In this document: piece by piece, positions 1-8,602 of the stretch
Layout: every line of letters begins with the position of its first letter
Position numbering within the stretch: the first letter of the stretch is position 1
Assembly: GCF_005876985.1 (NCBI RefSeq)
Contig: NZ_VAHD01000001.1
Location: forward strand, 744,001 to 808,000
From: Rhodoferax bucti
GTDB lineage: Bacteria > Pseudomonadota > Gammaproteobacteria > Burkholderiales > Burkholderiaceae_C
Length of the DNA: 64,000 nucleotides
Reading direction: 5' to 3'
Notes under the pieces: model-generated
What the model saw: the letters and a program-made list of their open reading frames with translations, nothing else
Database searches by the model: none
What the model was told of the DNA's origin: nothing
Made by a program: the position numbers and the translations under genes

Positions 1-1205
1 ACATCCGCGCTCTGGCCGAAGCCGCTGCCAGCGTGGGCGTGGAGCGCTTTGTGCTCGACGACGGCTGGTTCCAGGGCCGCCACAGCGACCGCGCTGCCCT
101 GGGCGACTGGTGGCCCGACCCCGCCAAATACCCCGACGGCTTGCAACCCCTGGCCCGCCATGTGAACCAGCTGGGCATGGAGTTCGGCCTGTGGGTCGAG
201 CCCGAAATGGTCAACCCCGACAGCCAGCTCTTTCGCACCCACCCCGACTGGGCGCTGCAGCTGGAAGGCCGCCCCCTGCTCACCATGCGCAACCAACTGG
301 TTCTGGACGTAGCCCGCCCTGAAGTAGCCGACTACCTGTTTGCCAAGCTGCACGCGCTCTTGAGCAACGTGCCCATTGCCTACCTCAAGTGGGACATGAA
401 CCGCGACCTCACCACCGCCGGCGACGCGCTGGGCCGCCCGGCCTACCGCCGCTTTGTGCACGCGCTGTATGCGCTGGTGGATCGGGTGCGCGCCGCCCAC
501 CCGCAGCTGGAGATAGAGAGCTGCGCCTCCGGCGGCGCGCGGCTGGACATGGGCGTGCTCGCCCACACCCACCGCGTTTGGACCAGCGACTGCAACGACG
601 CACTCGCGCGCGTGGCCATCCAGCGCGGCGCGCTGCAGTTTTTGCCGCCCGAAATTCTGGGCGCCCACATCGGCCCCGCGCCCGCGCACACCACCGGCCG
701 CAGCCAGAGCCTGAACTTCCGTGCCGGTGTTGCGTTGAGCGGTCACCTGGGGATAGAGGCCGACGTGCGCCACATGAGCGATGAAGACCGCATGGCCCTG
801 GGCCGCTGGGTGGGCATGTATAAACAGCTGCGCAACCGCCTGCACACCGGCCAGGTGTGGCTGGGCGAGGCCGGCGACGGCGTGGTCTGGCAAGCCCATG
901 GCGACGCCGGTGCCAGCGAAGTGCTGCTGCTGGTGTACCGCACCACGCCCACCACCCACCGCAACACGCCGCCCCTGCGCCTGCCCATGCTGCGCCCGGC
1001 GGCGCACTACACCATCGAGCGGCTGGACCCGACCCCACCCGAGTGGACCAGCAGCCCGCTCAACGACGCAGCGCTGGCCGCCGGTGCGCAAGCCGCCCTG
1101 CCACCCACCGCCCACGGCGCGTGGCTGGCCGCAGTCGGCCTGCCGCTGCCACGCATGAATGCGGAGAGCGCGCTGATCTACCGGCTGCGGTTTATCCCGC
1201 AATAA
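1..1205 (+). CDS. Alpha-galactosidase, GH36 family (C-terminal part; gene starts left of the window)
   Basis: The frame is open to the left edge, so only about 401 C-terminal residues are present; GH36 enzymes of this kind are usually near 700 residues. The family hydrolyses terminal alpha-galactosyl bonds in melibiose, raffinose and related sugars with retention of configuration. Barrel signatures are visible: VLDDGWFQGR near the left edge, the nucleophile strand YLKWDMNR (Asp codon at 392-394), a conserved ESCASGGARLD segment, and the acid/base segment WTSDCND. The C-terminal 100 residues form the usual all-beta domain. The N-terminal domain is not visible, so localisation cannot be judged. 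It ends 46 bp before the Fic gene. The galactose it would release could feed the sugar importer further right, but that link is inference. Confidence 0.93.
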   Translation, partial: IRALAEAAASVGVERFVLDDGWFQGRHSDRAALGDWWPDPAKYPDGLQPLARHVNQLGMEFGLWVEPEMVNPDSQLFRTHPDWALQLEGRPLLTMRNQLVLDVARPEVADYLFAKLHALLSNVPIAYLKWDMNRDLTTAGDALGRPAYRRFVHALYALVDRVRAAHPQLEIESCASGGARLDMGVLAHTHRVWTSDCNDALARVAIQRGALQFLPPEILGAHIGPAPAHTTGRSQSLNFRAGVALSGHLGIEADVRHMSDEDRMALGRWVGMYKQLRNRLHTGQVWLGEAGDGVVWQAHGDAGASEVLLLVYRTTPTTHRNTPPLRLPMLRPAAHYTIERLDPTPPEWTSSPLNDAALAAGAQAALPPTAHGAWLAAVGLPLPRMNAESALIYRLRFIPQ

Positions 1206-1235
1206 AAGTTGCAGAAGTAGCAAAAACTTGTTTTA

Positions 1236-1257
1236 AGACATACACTTAGGTATGTCT
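1236..1257. promoter_or_regulatory. Perfect inverted repeat spanning the Fic start codon
   Basis: AGACATAC and GTATGTCT, separated by six bases, form a perfect 8-bp dyad that includes the ATG at 1252. There is no good Shine-Dalgarno sequence upstream. The dyad could be an operator or a hairpin that hides the start codon; no binding protein can be named. Confidence 0.45.
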
Positions 1258-2472
1258 GACAAGTCGCAAAAATTCGCGCAGTATGACCATCCGGCCCAGA
1301 TGGAGCCGCTGCTTCCTGCCGAGCACCGGCTGGGGCCTTTGCTGGAAAAAGCGAACGACCTGATCCGCGCCTCCGACCAACTGGCGGGCAAATGCCAAGT
1401 CGGCGCTCTGGAAGGTCTGCGCGGGCTCCTGCGCGCCATGAACTCGTACTACACCAACCGCATTGAGGGGCAACACACCCTGCCGGTGGAGATCGAACAG
1501 GCCCTGCGCAACGAGTACGCCCCGGACGCAGACCGGGCACGCAAACAGCGCCTCGCCTTGAGCCACATGGCCAGCGAACAGGCCCTGGAGCAGCTGTGGC
1601 CCCAATGGACCTCGCAAGACATCTGGTCTGTGGCCATGGTCCAGAACATTCACCAAGACCTTTTTGCGAGGCTAGACGCTGCAGACCGCCTTTTGCCCGA
1701 CGGCCAGGCCTTGGAGCCCGGCGCACTGCGCACCCAAGAGGTGAGTGTTGGCCGCCATGCAGCGCCGCTCGCCGCAGCAGTCCCGCAATTCTTGAGCCGC
1801 TGGGGCAGCTACTACGTCCATGTCCGGCGGGGCGAAATGCAGGTGCTGGCCATTGCCGCTTCCCACCACCGGCTGGCATGGATTCACCCGTTTGCGGATG
1901 GAAACGGCCGGGTGGCACGCCTGCACACCCATCTGGCGATGGGCCACATGGGGTTGACGAATGGCTTGTGGTCTCCCCTGCGCGCCTTTGCCCGCAGCAC
2001 CCCTGACTACTACGCTCTGCTGGACGCGGCAGACCAAACACGCGCCAGCGACCTGGACGGCAGGGGCAACTTGTCAGAAAAAGCCCTGTGCGATTGGTTG
2101 GACTACGTGCTCACCCAGTCTTTGGACCAGGTGCGATTCATGTCAGGCCTGCTGAACCTGAGCACCATGCGCGACCGGATTGCAGCGTGTTTGGGCTATG
2201 AGCACAACGTGGTGCGCAGCGGGGTCCGCACAGAAGCGCTGGCCGCACTGCATTACCTGTTTGCCACGCAAGGCGCTCTGGAACGGGCAGACTTCAAAGC
2301 CATGCTGGGCCTGGGCGAACGCTTGGCCACCGCACAGGTGAGCGCATTGCTGAAACGGGGCCTGCTCACCACCGACAGCGCGTATGGCAGGTTAAGGTTC
2401 GGGGTGCCACAACACGCTTTGCGGTTTTATTTTCCCGGCCTCTGGCCGGAAGCAGAAGGGAATCATTCTTAA
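1252..2472 (+). CDS. Fic family protein (predicted class II AMP-transferase)
   Basis: A 406-residue Fic-domain protein. Fic enzymes usually transfer AMP from ATP to hydroxyl side chains of target proteins. The catalytic motif is intact: HPFADGNGRVAR matches HxFx(D/E)GNGRxxR, with the catalytic His about two thirds along. An N-terminal TNRIEG near residue 66 matches the inhibitory helix motif (S/T)xxxE(G/N), which places it in class II, where the inhibitory helix precedes the Fic core in the same chain. The C-terminal 100 residues look like a winged-helix region. ATG 1252 is used because it begins the conserved N-terminus, although the Shine-Dalgarno is poor and the start lies in a dyad. The next gene starts one base after its stop. 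The target protein is unknown. Confidence 0.9.
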   Translation: MSDKSQKFAQYDHPAQMEPLLPAEHRLGPLLEKANDLIRASDQLAGKCQVGALEGLRGLLRAMNSYYTNRIEGQHTLPVEIEQALRNEYAPDADRARKQRLALSHMASEQALEQLWPQWTSQDIWSVAMVQNIHQDLFARLDAADRLLPDGQALEPGALRTQEVSVGRHAAPLAAAVPQFLSRWGSYYVHVRRGEMQVLAIAASHHRLAWIHPFADGNGRVARLHTHLAMGHMGLTNGLWSPLRAFARSTPDYYALLDAADQTRASDLDGRGNLSEKALCDWLDYVLTQSLDQVRFMSGLLNLSTMRDRIAACLGYEHNVVRSGVRTEALAALHYLFATQGALERADFKAMLGLGERLATAQVSALLKRGLLTTDSAYGRLRFGVPQHALRFYFPGLWPEAEGNHS

Positions 2473-2473
2473 T

Positions 2474-2800
2474 ATGAAAACACTATTCGCCAGCATCACC
2501 CTCGCCCTCACCATGTCTTTGGGGGCCCTCTCGGCCCAGGCCAAAGACGTCATCATCGACGTGCGCAGCCCGCAGGAATTTGCAGCCGGGCATGTGGAAG
2601 GCGCCATCAACATCGAGCACACCGCTATTGCGCAAGAGATTGCCAAGGCCGGCGTCACCAAAGACGACAAGGTCATGTTGTATTGCCAGAGTGGCCGTCG
2701 CAGCGGCATGGCGCTGGACACGCTCAAAGGCCTGGGCTTTAGCAAAGCCGAGAACGTGGGCGGCATCGAGCAGGCCCGCAAAACCTTGGCCAAAAAGTAA
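2474..2800 (+). CDS. Periplasmic rhodanese-domain protein (PspE-like)
   Basis: A 108-residue single rhodanese domain with an N-terminal signal peptide (MKTLFASITLALTMSLGALS followed by AQA), so the mature protein should be periplasmic. The active-site loop CQSGRRS carries the persulfide-forming Cys, and the DVRSPQEF and GHVEGAIN signatures are present. The length matches PspE-type thiosulfate sulfurtransferases. The ATG follows the Fic stop by one base, so the two are probably cotranscribed. A link in function with Fic is not evident, and the physiological sulfur acceptor is unknown. Confidence 0.9.
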   Translation: MKTLFASITLALTMSLGALSAQAKDVIIDVRSPQEFAAGHVEGAINIEHTAIAQEIAKAGVTKDDKVMLYCQSGRRSGMALDTLKGLGFSKAENVGGIEQARKTLAKK

Positions 2801-2814
2801 AGCCGGACACGCGC

Positions 2815-3318
2815 ATGGCGGCAGTCACCCTGACCGGCCTAGCGCCGCTGGTGTCACCCGCCACCAAGGTGCTGATACTGGGCAGCTTTCCCGGTGTGCG
2901 CTCGCTGCAGGCGCAAGAGTATTACGGCCACCCGCAAAACCAGTTCTGGAAGATTTTGCAAGCCATTTGGCCCGCTAGCGCTTATGAAATATGCGCTAGC
3001 AGCTATGAAATTCATAGCAATTGGCTGCTGGAGCGCGGCCTGGGCGTGTGGGACGTGTACGCCAGCTGCGAGCGCGAAGGCAGCCTGGACAGTGCCATCC
3101 GCAACGCAGTGCCCAACGACATCGCCGCCCTGCACCTGCCACAGCTACAGGCCATCGCCCACAACGGCGGCGAGAGCTTCAAACACGCCCGCCACACCCG
3201 CAGCCTGGGCGTGCCCGTCTACCAACTCCCCAGCACCAGCCCGGCCAATGCGTCATGGAGCTTTGAACGCAAGCTGGCGGCGTGGCGGGAGGTGATGGAG
3301 CGGCACGGGTTGGTTTGA
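2815..3318 (+). CDS. DNA-deoxyinosine/uracil glycosylase (UDG superfamily, COG3663 type)
   Basis: A 167-residue member of the UDG superfamily, related to the hypoxanthine-DNA glycosylases and Mug; these remove deaminated bases and start base excision repair. Signatures are VLILGSFPGVRSLQAQEYYG and HPQNQFW near the N-terminus and LGVWDVYASCEREGSLDSAI in the middle. The C-terminal LPSTSPANA matches the conserved (P)STSPANA loop of the family. Between FWKILQAIW and the NWLLERGLGVWD segment lies a stretch (ASAYEICASSYEIHS) encoded by a copy of the dispersed double-hairpin repeat, inserted in frame. Whether activity survives is unknown, but the frame is intact and the flanking motifs are normal. 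Confidence 0.9.
   Translation: MAAVTLTGLAPLVSPATKVLILGSFPGVRSLQAQEYYGHPQNQFWKILQAIWPASAYEICASSYEIHSNWLLERGLGVWDVYASCEREGSLDSAIRNAVPNDIAALHLPQLQAIAHNGGESFKHARHTRSLGVPVYQLPSTSPANASWSFERKLAAWREVMERHGLV
2974..3018 (+). repeat. Dispersed double-hairpin repeat, copy 1 (inside a coding region)
   Basis: Two perfect stems lie next to each other: GCTAGCGC (2974-2981) with GCGCTAGC (2993-3000), and GCTATGAA (3002-3009) with TTCATAGC (3011-3018). It is the most symmetrical of ten copies in the window and is translated within the DNA glycosylase gene. Confidence 0.9.
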
Positions 3319-3417
3319 CGCACTTAGCCCGCCAGAAAGAAAAAGAGAAGAAGCCCACGTTTGGTTGGCTTCACCTCGGAATCGATACAGTAGTGCTCAA
3401 AAGGGGAGCACAAATTC

Positions 3418-5400
3418 ATGAGCCGAGCGTATTACGCAAAATCCATCAACGACTTTTTATCTGATGATGTGGACTCAATTCTTGGGCAGTTAGTCCGCAA
3501 CAGCTCCTTTGCGGTGGAGGCAACACAGCGCGACGCGTGGCTCAGTCAGATCACTCTCTTAAAAGCAGCGCTGACTGGCTTAGGCAGCAGAGGTAGTGTC
3601 TACTTTGAATATGCAGTCCCTCGTCTGGGCAAACGGATTGACGTTTTGTTATTGCTGAATCACGTCATTTTTGTTTTTGAGTTCAAAGTAGGAGAGCGAG
3701 ACTTCTTGTCCACCGCCAAAGACCAAGTATGGGACTACGCGGTGGACCTAAAAAACTTTCACGAGACATCACACAGCAAGGCAATTGCACCCATCTTGAT
3801 CGCAACGAAAGCATCGGATCAACCGCTGCTGATTACTACAAGTGCCCGTGATGATGGCGTACTCAAGCCGATCTGCTGCTCATCGTCGCAAGTTTTGACG
3901 GTCATTGACCATGTACTCTCGTTTTGCGACGGGGATGTCATTGATCCAGCAAGTTGGGATGTTGGCGGATATCACCCCACTCCAACAATTGTTGAGGCAG
4001 CGATGGCTCTCTACAACGGACACGGTGTTTCCGATATTTCCAGAAGTGATGCAACGGCAATCAATCTAAGCAAAACCACTTCTGCCATAGCCAAGATCAT
4101 TCAATCGGCCCAATTGAATTCACACAAGTCCATTTGCTTGGTTACAGGTGTACCTGGTGCGGGCAAGACTTTAGTGGGGCTCAAGATTGCGACGGAGCAC
4201 ACCGACGCAAACAATGCGCAGCATTCCGTTTTCCTCTCGGGTAACGGCCCATTGGTCGCCATCCTTCAGGAAGCACTGGCAAGAGACAAGGTTCGTCGAG
4301 AAGCTGAAGCTGGTCGAAAACTAAAGAAGGGGGAAGCGAAAAGTGAAGTGAAGCTATTCATTCAGAACGTCCATCACTTTCGAGATGAATGTCTGATTGA
4401 CCCATCACGGCCACCTATTGAACATGTCGCACTCTTTGACGAGGCGCAACGCGCCTGGAATCTAGAGCAGACCGCGGGATTCATGCTTCGAAAAAAGCAG
4501 AGACCAAACTTCCAGCAATCAGAGCCTGAATTCCTAATTTCTTGTCTTGATCGCCATAAGGATTGGGCAGTTGTTGTGTGCCTGGTCGGGGGCGGGCAAG
4601 AGATCAATACCGGGGAAGCCGGAATTGAAGAATGGATCAATGCGTTGGAGCGATCGTTTCCAGATTGGCGAATCTATATCTCGCCTCGGTTGCATGATTC
4701 CGAATACGGTGCAGGGCGGGTTCTAGAGCAGCTTAGCTGTCGCTCCAATGTGCATTTCAACGAAGACCTACATCTTCAAGTACCCATGCGGTCTTTCCGC
4801 TCTGAGCATGTGGCCGCGCTCATCAAACATCTATTGGATTTGGATTCCAACTCGGCAAAGAGCGCGTTGACATCGATTGCGGATAGATACCCCGTCGTTC
4901 TGACCCGCAATCTAGACACCGCAAAGTCTTGGCTAAAGCAGCAGGCGCGTGGTTCTGATCGATATGGAATGGTTGTCTCATCACAAGCGCAACGCCTCAA
5001 ACCACACGCCATAGACGTTAAGTCGCCGATGGATCCCATCCATTGGTTCTTAGATGGAAAAGACGATGTACGTTCTTCTTTCTACCTCGAAGACGTTGCC
5101 ACTGAATTCCATGTACAAGGTTTGGAACTTGATTGGGCTTGTGTGGTGTGGGATGCAGATTTGCGTCACACACCCAGCGGTTGGAAACACTTCTCTTTTG
5201 TCGGAAGTAAATGGCAACACATTCACAAGGCCGAACGCCAGATGTATTTGAAGAATGCTTATCGGGTGCTTCTTACTCGCGCACGGCAGGGTATGGTTAT
5301 CGTCGTCCCAGAGGGAAGTGATGAAGACCCGACACGGCCTCACAGCTTCTATGACTCGACTTACGAGTATTTGCGTTCAATCGGGCTCGTAGTTCTTTAA
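3418..5400 (+). CDS. DUF2075-type nuclease-helicase (PD-(D/E)XK domain fused to P-loop ATPase)
   Basis: A 660-residue two-part protein. Residues about 55-125 look like a PD-(D/E)XK nuclease: [20 protein letters not shown] supplies the Asp and E-x-K, followed by a Gln/Tyr helix ([15 protein letters not shown]). The rest is a DUF2075 (COG3410) superfamily 1-like helicase/ATPase with Walker A GVPGAGKT (about residue 245), Walker [12 protein letters not shown], and C-terminal motifs [11 protein letters not shown] and [15 protein letters not shown] 3418 has an AGGGGA ribosome site 12-17 bases upstream. Base composition is visibly less GC-rich than the neighbours, which suggests horizontal acquisition. 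Such proteins turn up in phage-defence settings, so a defence role is plausible but inferred. Confidence 0.85.
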   Translation: MSRAYYAKSINDFLSDDVDSILGQLVRNSSFAVEATQRDAWLSQITLLKAALTGLGSRGSVYFEYAVPRLGKRIDVLLLLNHVIFVFEFKVGERDFLSTAKDQVWDYAVDLKNFHETSHSKAIAPILIATKASDQPLLITTSARDDGVLKPICCSSSQVLTVIDHVLSFCDGDVIDPASWDVGGYHPTPTIVEAAMALYNGHGVSDISRSDATAINLSKTTSAIAKIIQSAQLNSHKSICLVTGVPGAGKTLVGLKIATEHTDANNAQHSVFLSGNGPLVAILQEALARDKVRREAEAGRKLKKGEAKSEVKLFIQNVHHFRDECLIDPSRPPIEHVALFDEAQRAWNLEQTAGFMLRKKQRPNFQQSEPEFLISCLDRHKDWAVVVCLVGGGQEINTGEAGIEEWINALERSFPDWRIYISPRLHDSEYGAGRVLEQLSCRSNVHFNEDLHLQVPMRSFRSEHVAALIKHLLDLDSNSAKSALTSIADRYPVVLTRNLDTAKSWLKQQARGSDRYGMVVSSQAQRLKPHAIDVKSPMDPIHWFLDGKDDVRSSFYLEDVATEFHVQGLELDWACVVWDADLRHTPSGWKHFSFVGSKWQHIHKAERQMYLKNAYRVLLTRARQGMVIVVPEGSDEDPTRPHSFYDSTYEYLRSIGLVVL

Positions 5401-5471
5401 GACTGAGTTGACGATGTGGTGCTCATCCATAGAGACTCTAAACACCTAAAATACAAGCTAAATCACCCTCC

Positions 5472-5513
5472 AGCGCTCGTATTACCTGCGCGAGCAGCTA
5501 TCAAATTCATAGT
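5472..5513 (+). repeat. Dispersed double-hairpin repeat, copy 2 (abuts the DAHP synthase start)
   Basis: AGCGCTCGT with GCGCGAGC forms the first stem, then GCTATC...ATAG the second. The repeat ends directly against the ATG at 5514, so it fills the place where a ribosome-binding site would normally lie. Confidence 0.85.
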
Positions 5514-6608
5514 ATGACCACCTCCACCATCGCCGCCCTGACCACCCACGACACCACCCGGATTGACGATGTGCGCATCGGCGCAGTGCGCCCGCTCATC
5601 ACCCCCACGCTGCTGGAAGAAAAGTTGCCCGTGCCGGCCGCGGCCGAGGCGCTGGTGGAGAGTAGCCGCGCGGCCATCTCACGCATCTTGCAGGGGCAGG
5701 ACGACCGGCTGGTGGTGGTGGTGGGGCCCTGCTCTATCCACGACCACAGCCAGGCCATGGAATACGCCCGCCTGCTCAAGGCGCAGGCCGATGCGCTGAG
5801 TGCTGACCTGCTGGTGGTGATGCGCGTTTACTTTGAGAAGCCGCGCACCACCGTGGGCTGGAAGGGCTACATCAACGACCCGCACCTGGACGGCAGCTTT
5901 GCCATAAACCAAGGGCTGGAGATGGCGCGCCGCCTGCTGCTGGAGGTGCTGGACACCGGCCTGCCTGCGGCCACCGAGTTTCTGGATTTGCTCTCGCCGC
6001 AGTTCATCAGCGAGCTGGTGAGCTGGGGCGCCATTGGCGCGCGTACCACCGAGAGCCAGAGCCACCGCCAACTGGCCAGCGGCCTGAGCTGCCCCGTGGG
6101 CTTCAAAAACGGCACCGATGGCGGCATCAAGGTAGCCACCGACGCCATTCAGGCCGCCCAAGGCGCACACGCTTTCATGGGCATGACCAAGATGGGCCAG
6201 GCCGCCATCTTCGAGACACGCGGCAACCACGATTGCCACGTGATCCTGCGCGGTGGCAAGCAGCCCAACTACTCGGCCGCCGATATTGACGCGGCCTGCA
6301 CCCTGCTCAAGGCAGCCGGCCTGCGCGAGCAGGTGATGGTGGATGTGAGCCACGCCAACAGCAGCAAGCAGCACGCCCGCCAGATCGTGGTGGCACAAGA
6401 CGTGGCCGCGCAGATTGCCGCAGGCGATGCGCGCATTACCGGCATCATGATCGAGAGCCACCTCAACGAAGGCCGCCAGGACATCGTGGACGGCAAGCCG
6501 CTGCAACACGGCGTGAGCGTGACCGACGCCTGCATCAGCTGGGCGCAAACCGTGCCGGTGCTCGAAACCTTGGCCGCCGCTGTGCGCGAGCGCCGCCAGA
6601 AGGCCTGA
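5514..6608 (+). CDS. aroG: 3-deoxy-7-phosphoheptulonate synthase (class I DAHP synthase)
   Basis: This 364-residue enzyme condenses phosphoenolpyruvate and erythrose 4-phosphate to DAHP, the first step of the shikimate pathway. Class I signatures include VVGPCSIHDHSQAMEYA, MRVYFEKPRTTVGWKG, IGARTTESQSHRQLASG and GFKNGTDG, with DVSHANSSKQH and MIESHLNEG toward the C-terminus. The length is typical of AroF/G/H. ATG 5514 is the only ATG before the conserved region, and it sits directly after a dispersed repeat with no Shine-Dalgarno visible. A TTGACG at 5408-5413 could be part of a promoter, but no convincing -10 is paired with it. Which aromatic amino acid inhibits it cannot be read off safely. 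Confidence 0.95.
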   Translation: MTTSTIAALTTHDTTRIDDVRIGAVRPLITPTLLEEKLPVPAAAEALVESSRAAISRILQGQDDRLVVVVGPCSIHDHSQAMEYARLLKAQADALSADLLVVMRVYFEKPRTTVGWKGYINDPHLDGSFAINQGLEMARRLLLEVLDTGLPAATEFLDLLSPQFISELVSWGAIGARTTESQSHRQLASGLSCPVGFKNGTDGGIKVATDAIQAAQGAHAFMGMTKMGQAAIFETRGNHDCHVILRGGKQPNYSAADIDAACTLLKAAGLREQVMVDVSHANSSKQHARQIVVAQDVAAQIAAGDARITGIMIESHLNEGRQDIVDGKPLQHGVSVTDACISWAQTVPVLETLAAAVRERRQKA

Positions 6609-6615
6609 ACGGCGT

Positions 6616-6633
6616 AAACGGCTTTAGCCGTTT
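6616..6633. terminator. Bidirectional hairpin between convergent aroG and fliA
   Basis: AAACGGC and GCCGTTT pair perfectly around a TTTA loop, and the loop contains the stop codon of the minus-strand sigma factor gene (6624-6626). It ends in T on both strands, although the T tracts are short. Confidence 0.6.
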
Positions 6634-7433
6634 GTCAGCACGCTGTATTCCGACTCGTCGGGCTCGTTGCGGGGCAGCACGCGGGGGGTTAGCAAGCGGG
6701 TGATATCGCGTTCCGCCAGAGATGCGCGGAGCTGCACAATCGTCTGCGTGTGCATCTGCGAAATGCGGGCTTCGCTCAAGCCGAGGTGCTCGGCAATTTC
6801 GTGCATGCGCATTTCGTGCTCGTAGTACAGGGTGAGCAAAATCTGGCTTTTGCGGGGCAACAGCGCAATGCTTTCTGCCAGGGCCTGGCGCAAGGAAGAG
6901 CGCTCCAGCAAGGCCAGGGGGTCAGCGTTGTCTTCCACGCAGCGCTGCAGGTACTGGTCCACGCTGTCGCCGATCAGGTCTTGCAACGAGATCAGCACAT
7001 AGCCCTGTGCGTCTTGCAGCAAACGCTGGTAGTCGGCCAAGGACATGCCCAGCTCCGCCGCCAGCTCGCCCTCGGCCGGCGGGCGACCCAACCGGTGGGT
7101 CAGCTGCTGCAGGGCTTGCTCTACCTGGCGCATGTCTTTGCGCACCTGGCGGCTCACCGGGTCGGCCGCACGCAGGCCATCGATCATGGCGCCCTGGGCG
7201 CGCAGGGCAATATAGTTTTCAAAATGGGTGCCGGTGGACTCTTTGGTCCAGCGCAGCAGCGCCTCAATCAGGCCCACCATGCCGTCCTGCACCAGATCGG
7301 CCTTGTCCACATTGGGGGGCAGACGCCGACCCACGTGGTTCGCCACCGAGCGCACCACAGGCTGGTGGTCTTCCACCAGCTTGCGGGTGTGGTCGGTCAG
7401 CTGCGGCGGTGGGGTGTCAGAGCGTGTGGCCAT
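6624..7433 (-). CDS. fliA: RNA polymerase sigma factor of the FliA/sigma-28 family
   Basis: A sigma-70 family protein with regions 2, 3 and 4 but no region 1. Region 2 is seen in VVRSVANHVGRRLPPNVDKA and DLVQDGMVGLIEA, followed by ENYIALRAQGAMIDGLRAAD. Region 3 follows (LGRPPAEGELAAELGMS), and region 4 has the helix-turn-helix MHEIAEHLGLSEARISQMH. This layout is that of FliA, which directs late flagellar and chemotaxis genes. ATG 7433 (269 residues) is preferred over the upstream ATG at 7472, which would overlap the preceding peptidase gene; both are possible. No flagellar genes flank it, so it may be an orphan copy. No FliA-type promoter was noticed before the two chemoreceptors in this window. 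Confidence 0.85.
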   Translation of the reverse strand: MATRSDTPPPQLTDHTRKLVEDHQPVVRSVANHVGRRLPPNVDKADLVQDGMVGLIEALLRWTKESTGTHFENYIALRAQGAMIDGLRAADPVSRQVRKDMRQVEQALQQLTHRLGRPPAEGELAAELGMSLADYQRLLQDAQGYVLISLQDLIGDSVDQYLQRCVEDNADPLALLERSSLRQALAESIALLPRKSQILLTLYYEHEMRMHEIAEHLGLSEARISQMHTQTIVQLRASLAERDITRLLTPRVLPRNEPDESEYSVLTNG

Positions 7434-7443
7434 GAGCTTCGCA

Positions 7444-8598
7444 TCATTGTGCGCTACCCGGCTTGTCGGCACCGGGCAGCCGCTTCTGTAGCGCAGCCCA
7501 ATCCACCGGCAAGGCCGTCCAGGGGCCGGGGTAGGCGCGGGCCGCTTCGCGCAGGCGCGCGGCCCGGTCTTCCGACGCGGGATGGGTGGACAGCAGCTCG
7601 GGCACCGCCGCGCCGGGGCTTTGCAGGGCCAGCGTATCCATGAAGTCGGCCATACCGGCGGGGTTGATGCGGGCGGCCACCAGGCGGCGCAGGCCCTCGG
7701 TGTCTGCCGCCGCTTCGGCTTCGCGGGAAAACTTCATCTCCAGCAGGCTGGTCATGGCCTGGCCGAGGGCAGCGCCACTCCAGTCGCCCAGCAACACGGC
7801 GGCACCGGCACGCACGCCCAGTGTTTTGACCATGCCCTGCAGACCATGGCGCAACTCAGCGTGGGCCACCTCGTGGGCGATAACGCCAGCGGCCTCCTCG
7901 GGGGTTTTGGCCGCTTGCAACAAGCCGCTGTAGACCACCACCACGCCCCCCGGTGCGGCAAAGGCATTGAGCTCGGGTTGGTCCACCACCAGCCAGCGGT
8001 AGCTATAGGCCGAGCCGGTAGTCAGGCGCTCACCGATGAGGCGCACCGCATCCACCGCCGGGCCGGACTCGATGACGCGCATGCGCGCGCGCGTCTGGAC
8101 CAGCACCAGGTCGCCCAGCTTGGCTTCCTGTTCATGGGGGATGTATGTCACCAACCAGCCCACCGCACTATCCACCCGGGTAAGGAGCAGGGCCACCACC
8201 AGCACGGGCACCAGCGCCAACAACCCCAGTGCGGCCCACCAGAGCCGGAAGCGCCGCTCCACCCGTGCGCTGGCCTGGCCCGCCGCGCGGTGCTGAGGGC
8301 TCAGGTGCGCAGGCAAGCCGGCGGCAAAGGCGGCACGGGGTGCACCGGCATCTACATAAAAGCGGCATTCACCTTCAAGGTCAACCCACACCAGCGCCAG
8401 CTGCGCAGCATTGAATCCGCCGGACTGCACCGTGGCCTGCACCCCCGATGTCCAGGTCCGGCCCGCCGCGTGCACCTGCAAGCTGCCGTGCTGCCAGTGG
8501 GCGGTGGCGGGCACGCCCACCCCGTCCAGGCCCGGGGCGAACATGCGCCCGCTGAAGATGCCGGGCTTGGTAGGTACTTCGCTACCGCTGTTCAGCAT
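7444..8598 (-). CDS. M48-family zinc metallopeptidase, membrane-anchored
   Basis: A 384-residue protein with a single transmembrane segment near residue 125 (LWWAALGLLALVPVLVVALL) and a C-terminal M48 peptidase domain. The zinc site is HEVAH in VIAHEVAHAELRHGLQGM, with a downstream EAEAAADTEG segment that would supply the third ligand and the conserved Asp. The preceding AAPGGVVVVYSGLL is typical of M48C, the family of BepA and Oma1-like peptidases, which act in envelope quality control. The N-terminal domain is not recognised. ATG 8598 lies four bases after the stop of the upstream gene. An in-frame start at 8625 would overlap that gene and is less likely. Confidence 0.88.
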   Translation of the reverse strand: MLNSGSEVPTKPGIFSGRMFAPGLDGVGVPATAHWQHGSLQVHAAGRTWTSGVQATVQSGGFNAAQLALVWVDLEGECRFYVDAGAPRAAFAAGLPAHLSPQHRAAGQASARVERRFRLWWAALGLLALVPVLVVALLLTRVDSAVGWLVTYIPHEQEAKLGDLVLVQTRARMRVIESGPAVDAVRLIGERLTTGSAYSYRWLVVDQPELNAFAAPGGVVVVYSGLLQAAKTPEEAAGVIAHEVAHAELRHGLQGMVKTLGVRAGAAVLLGDWSGAALGQAMTSLLEMKFSREAEAAADTEGLRRLVAARINPAGMADFMDTLALQSPGAAVPELLSTHPASEDRAARLREAARAYPGPWTALPVDWAALQKRLPGADKPGSAQ

Positions 8599-8602
8599 GG
8601 GC

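Noticed and set aside
409-1038. Long minus-strand and other-frame open frames opposite the alpha-galactosidase and many other GC-rich genes
   Set aside because: They are composition shadows of genes on the other strand: Arg/Pro/Ala-rich, no motifs, no ribosome sites.
5408-5436. TTGACG as -35 of a DAHP synthase promoter
   Set aside because: No acceptable -10 lies 16-18 bp downstream, so the promoter is not called.
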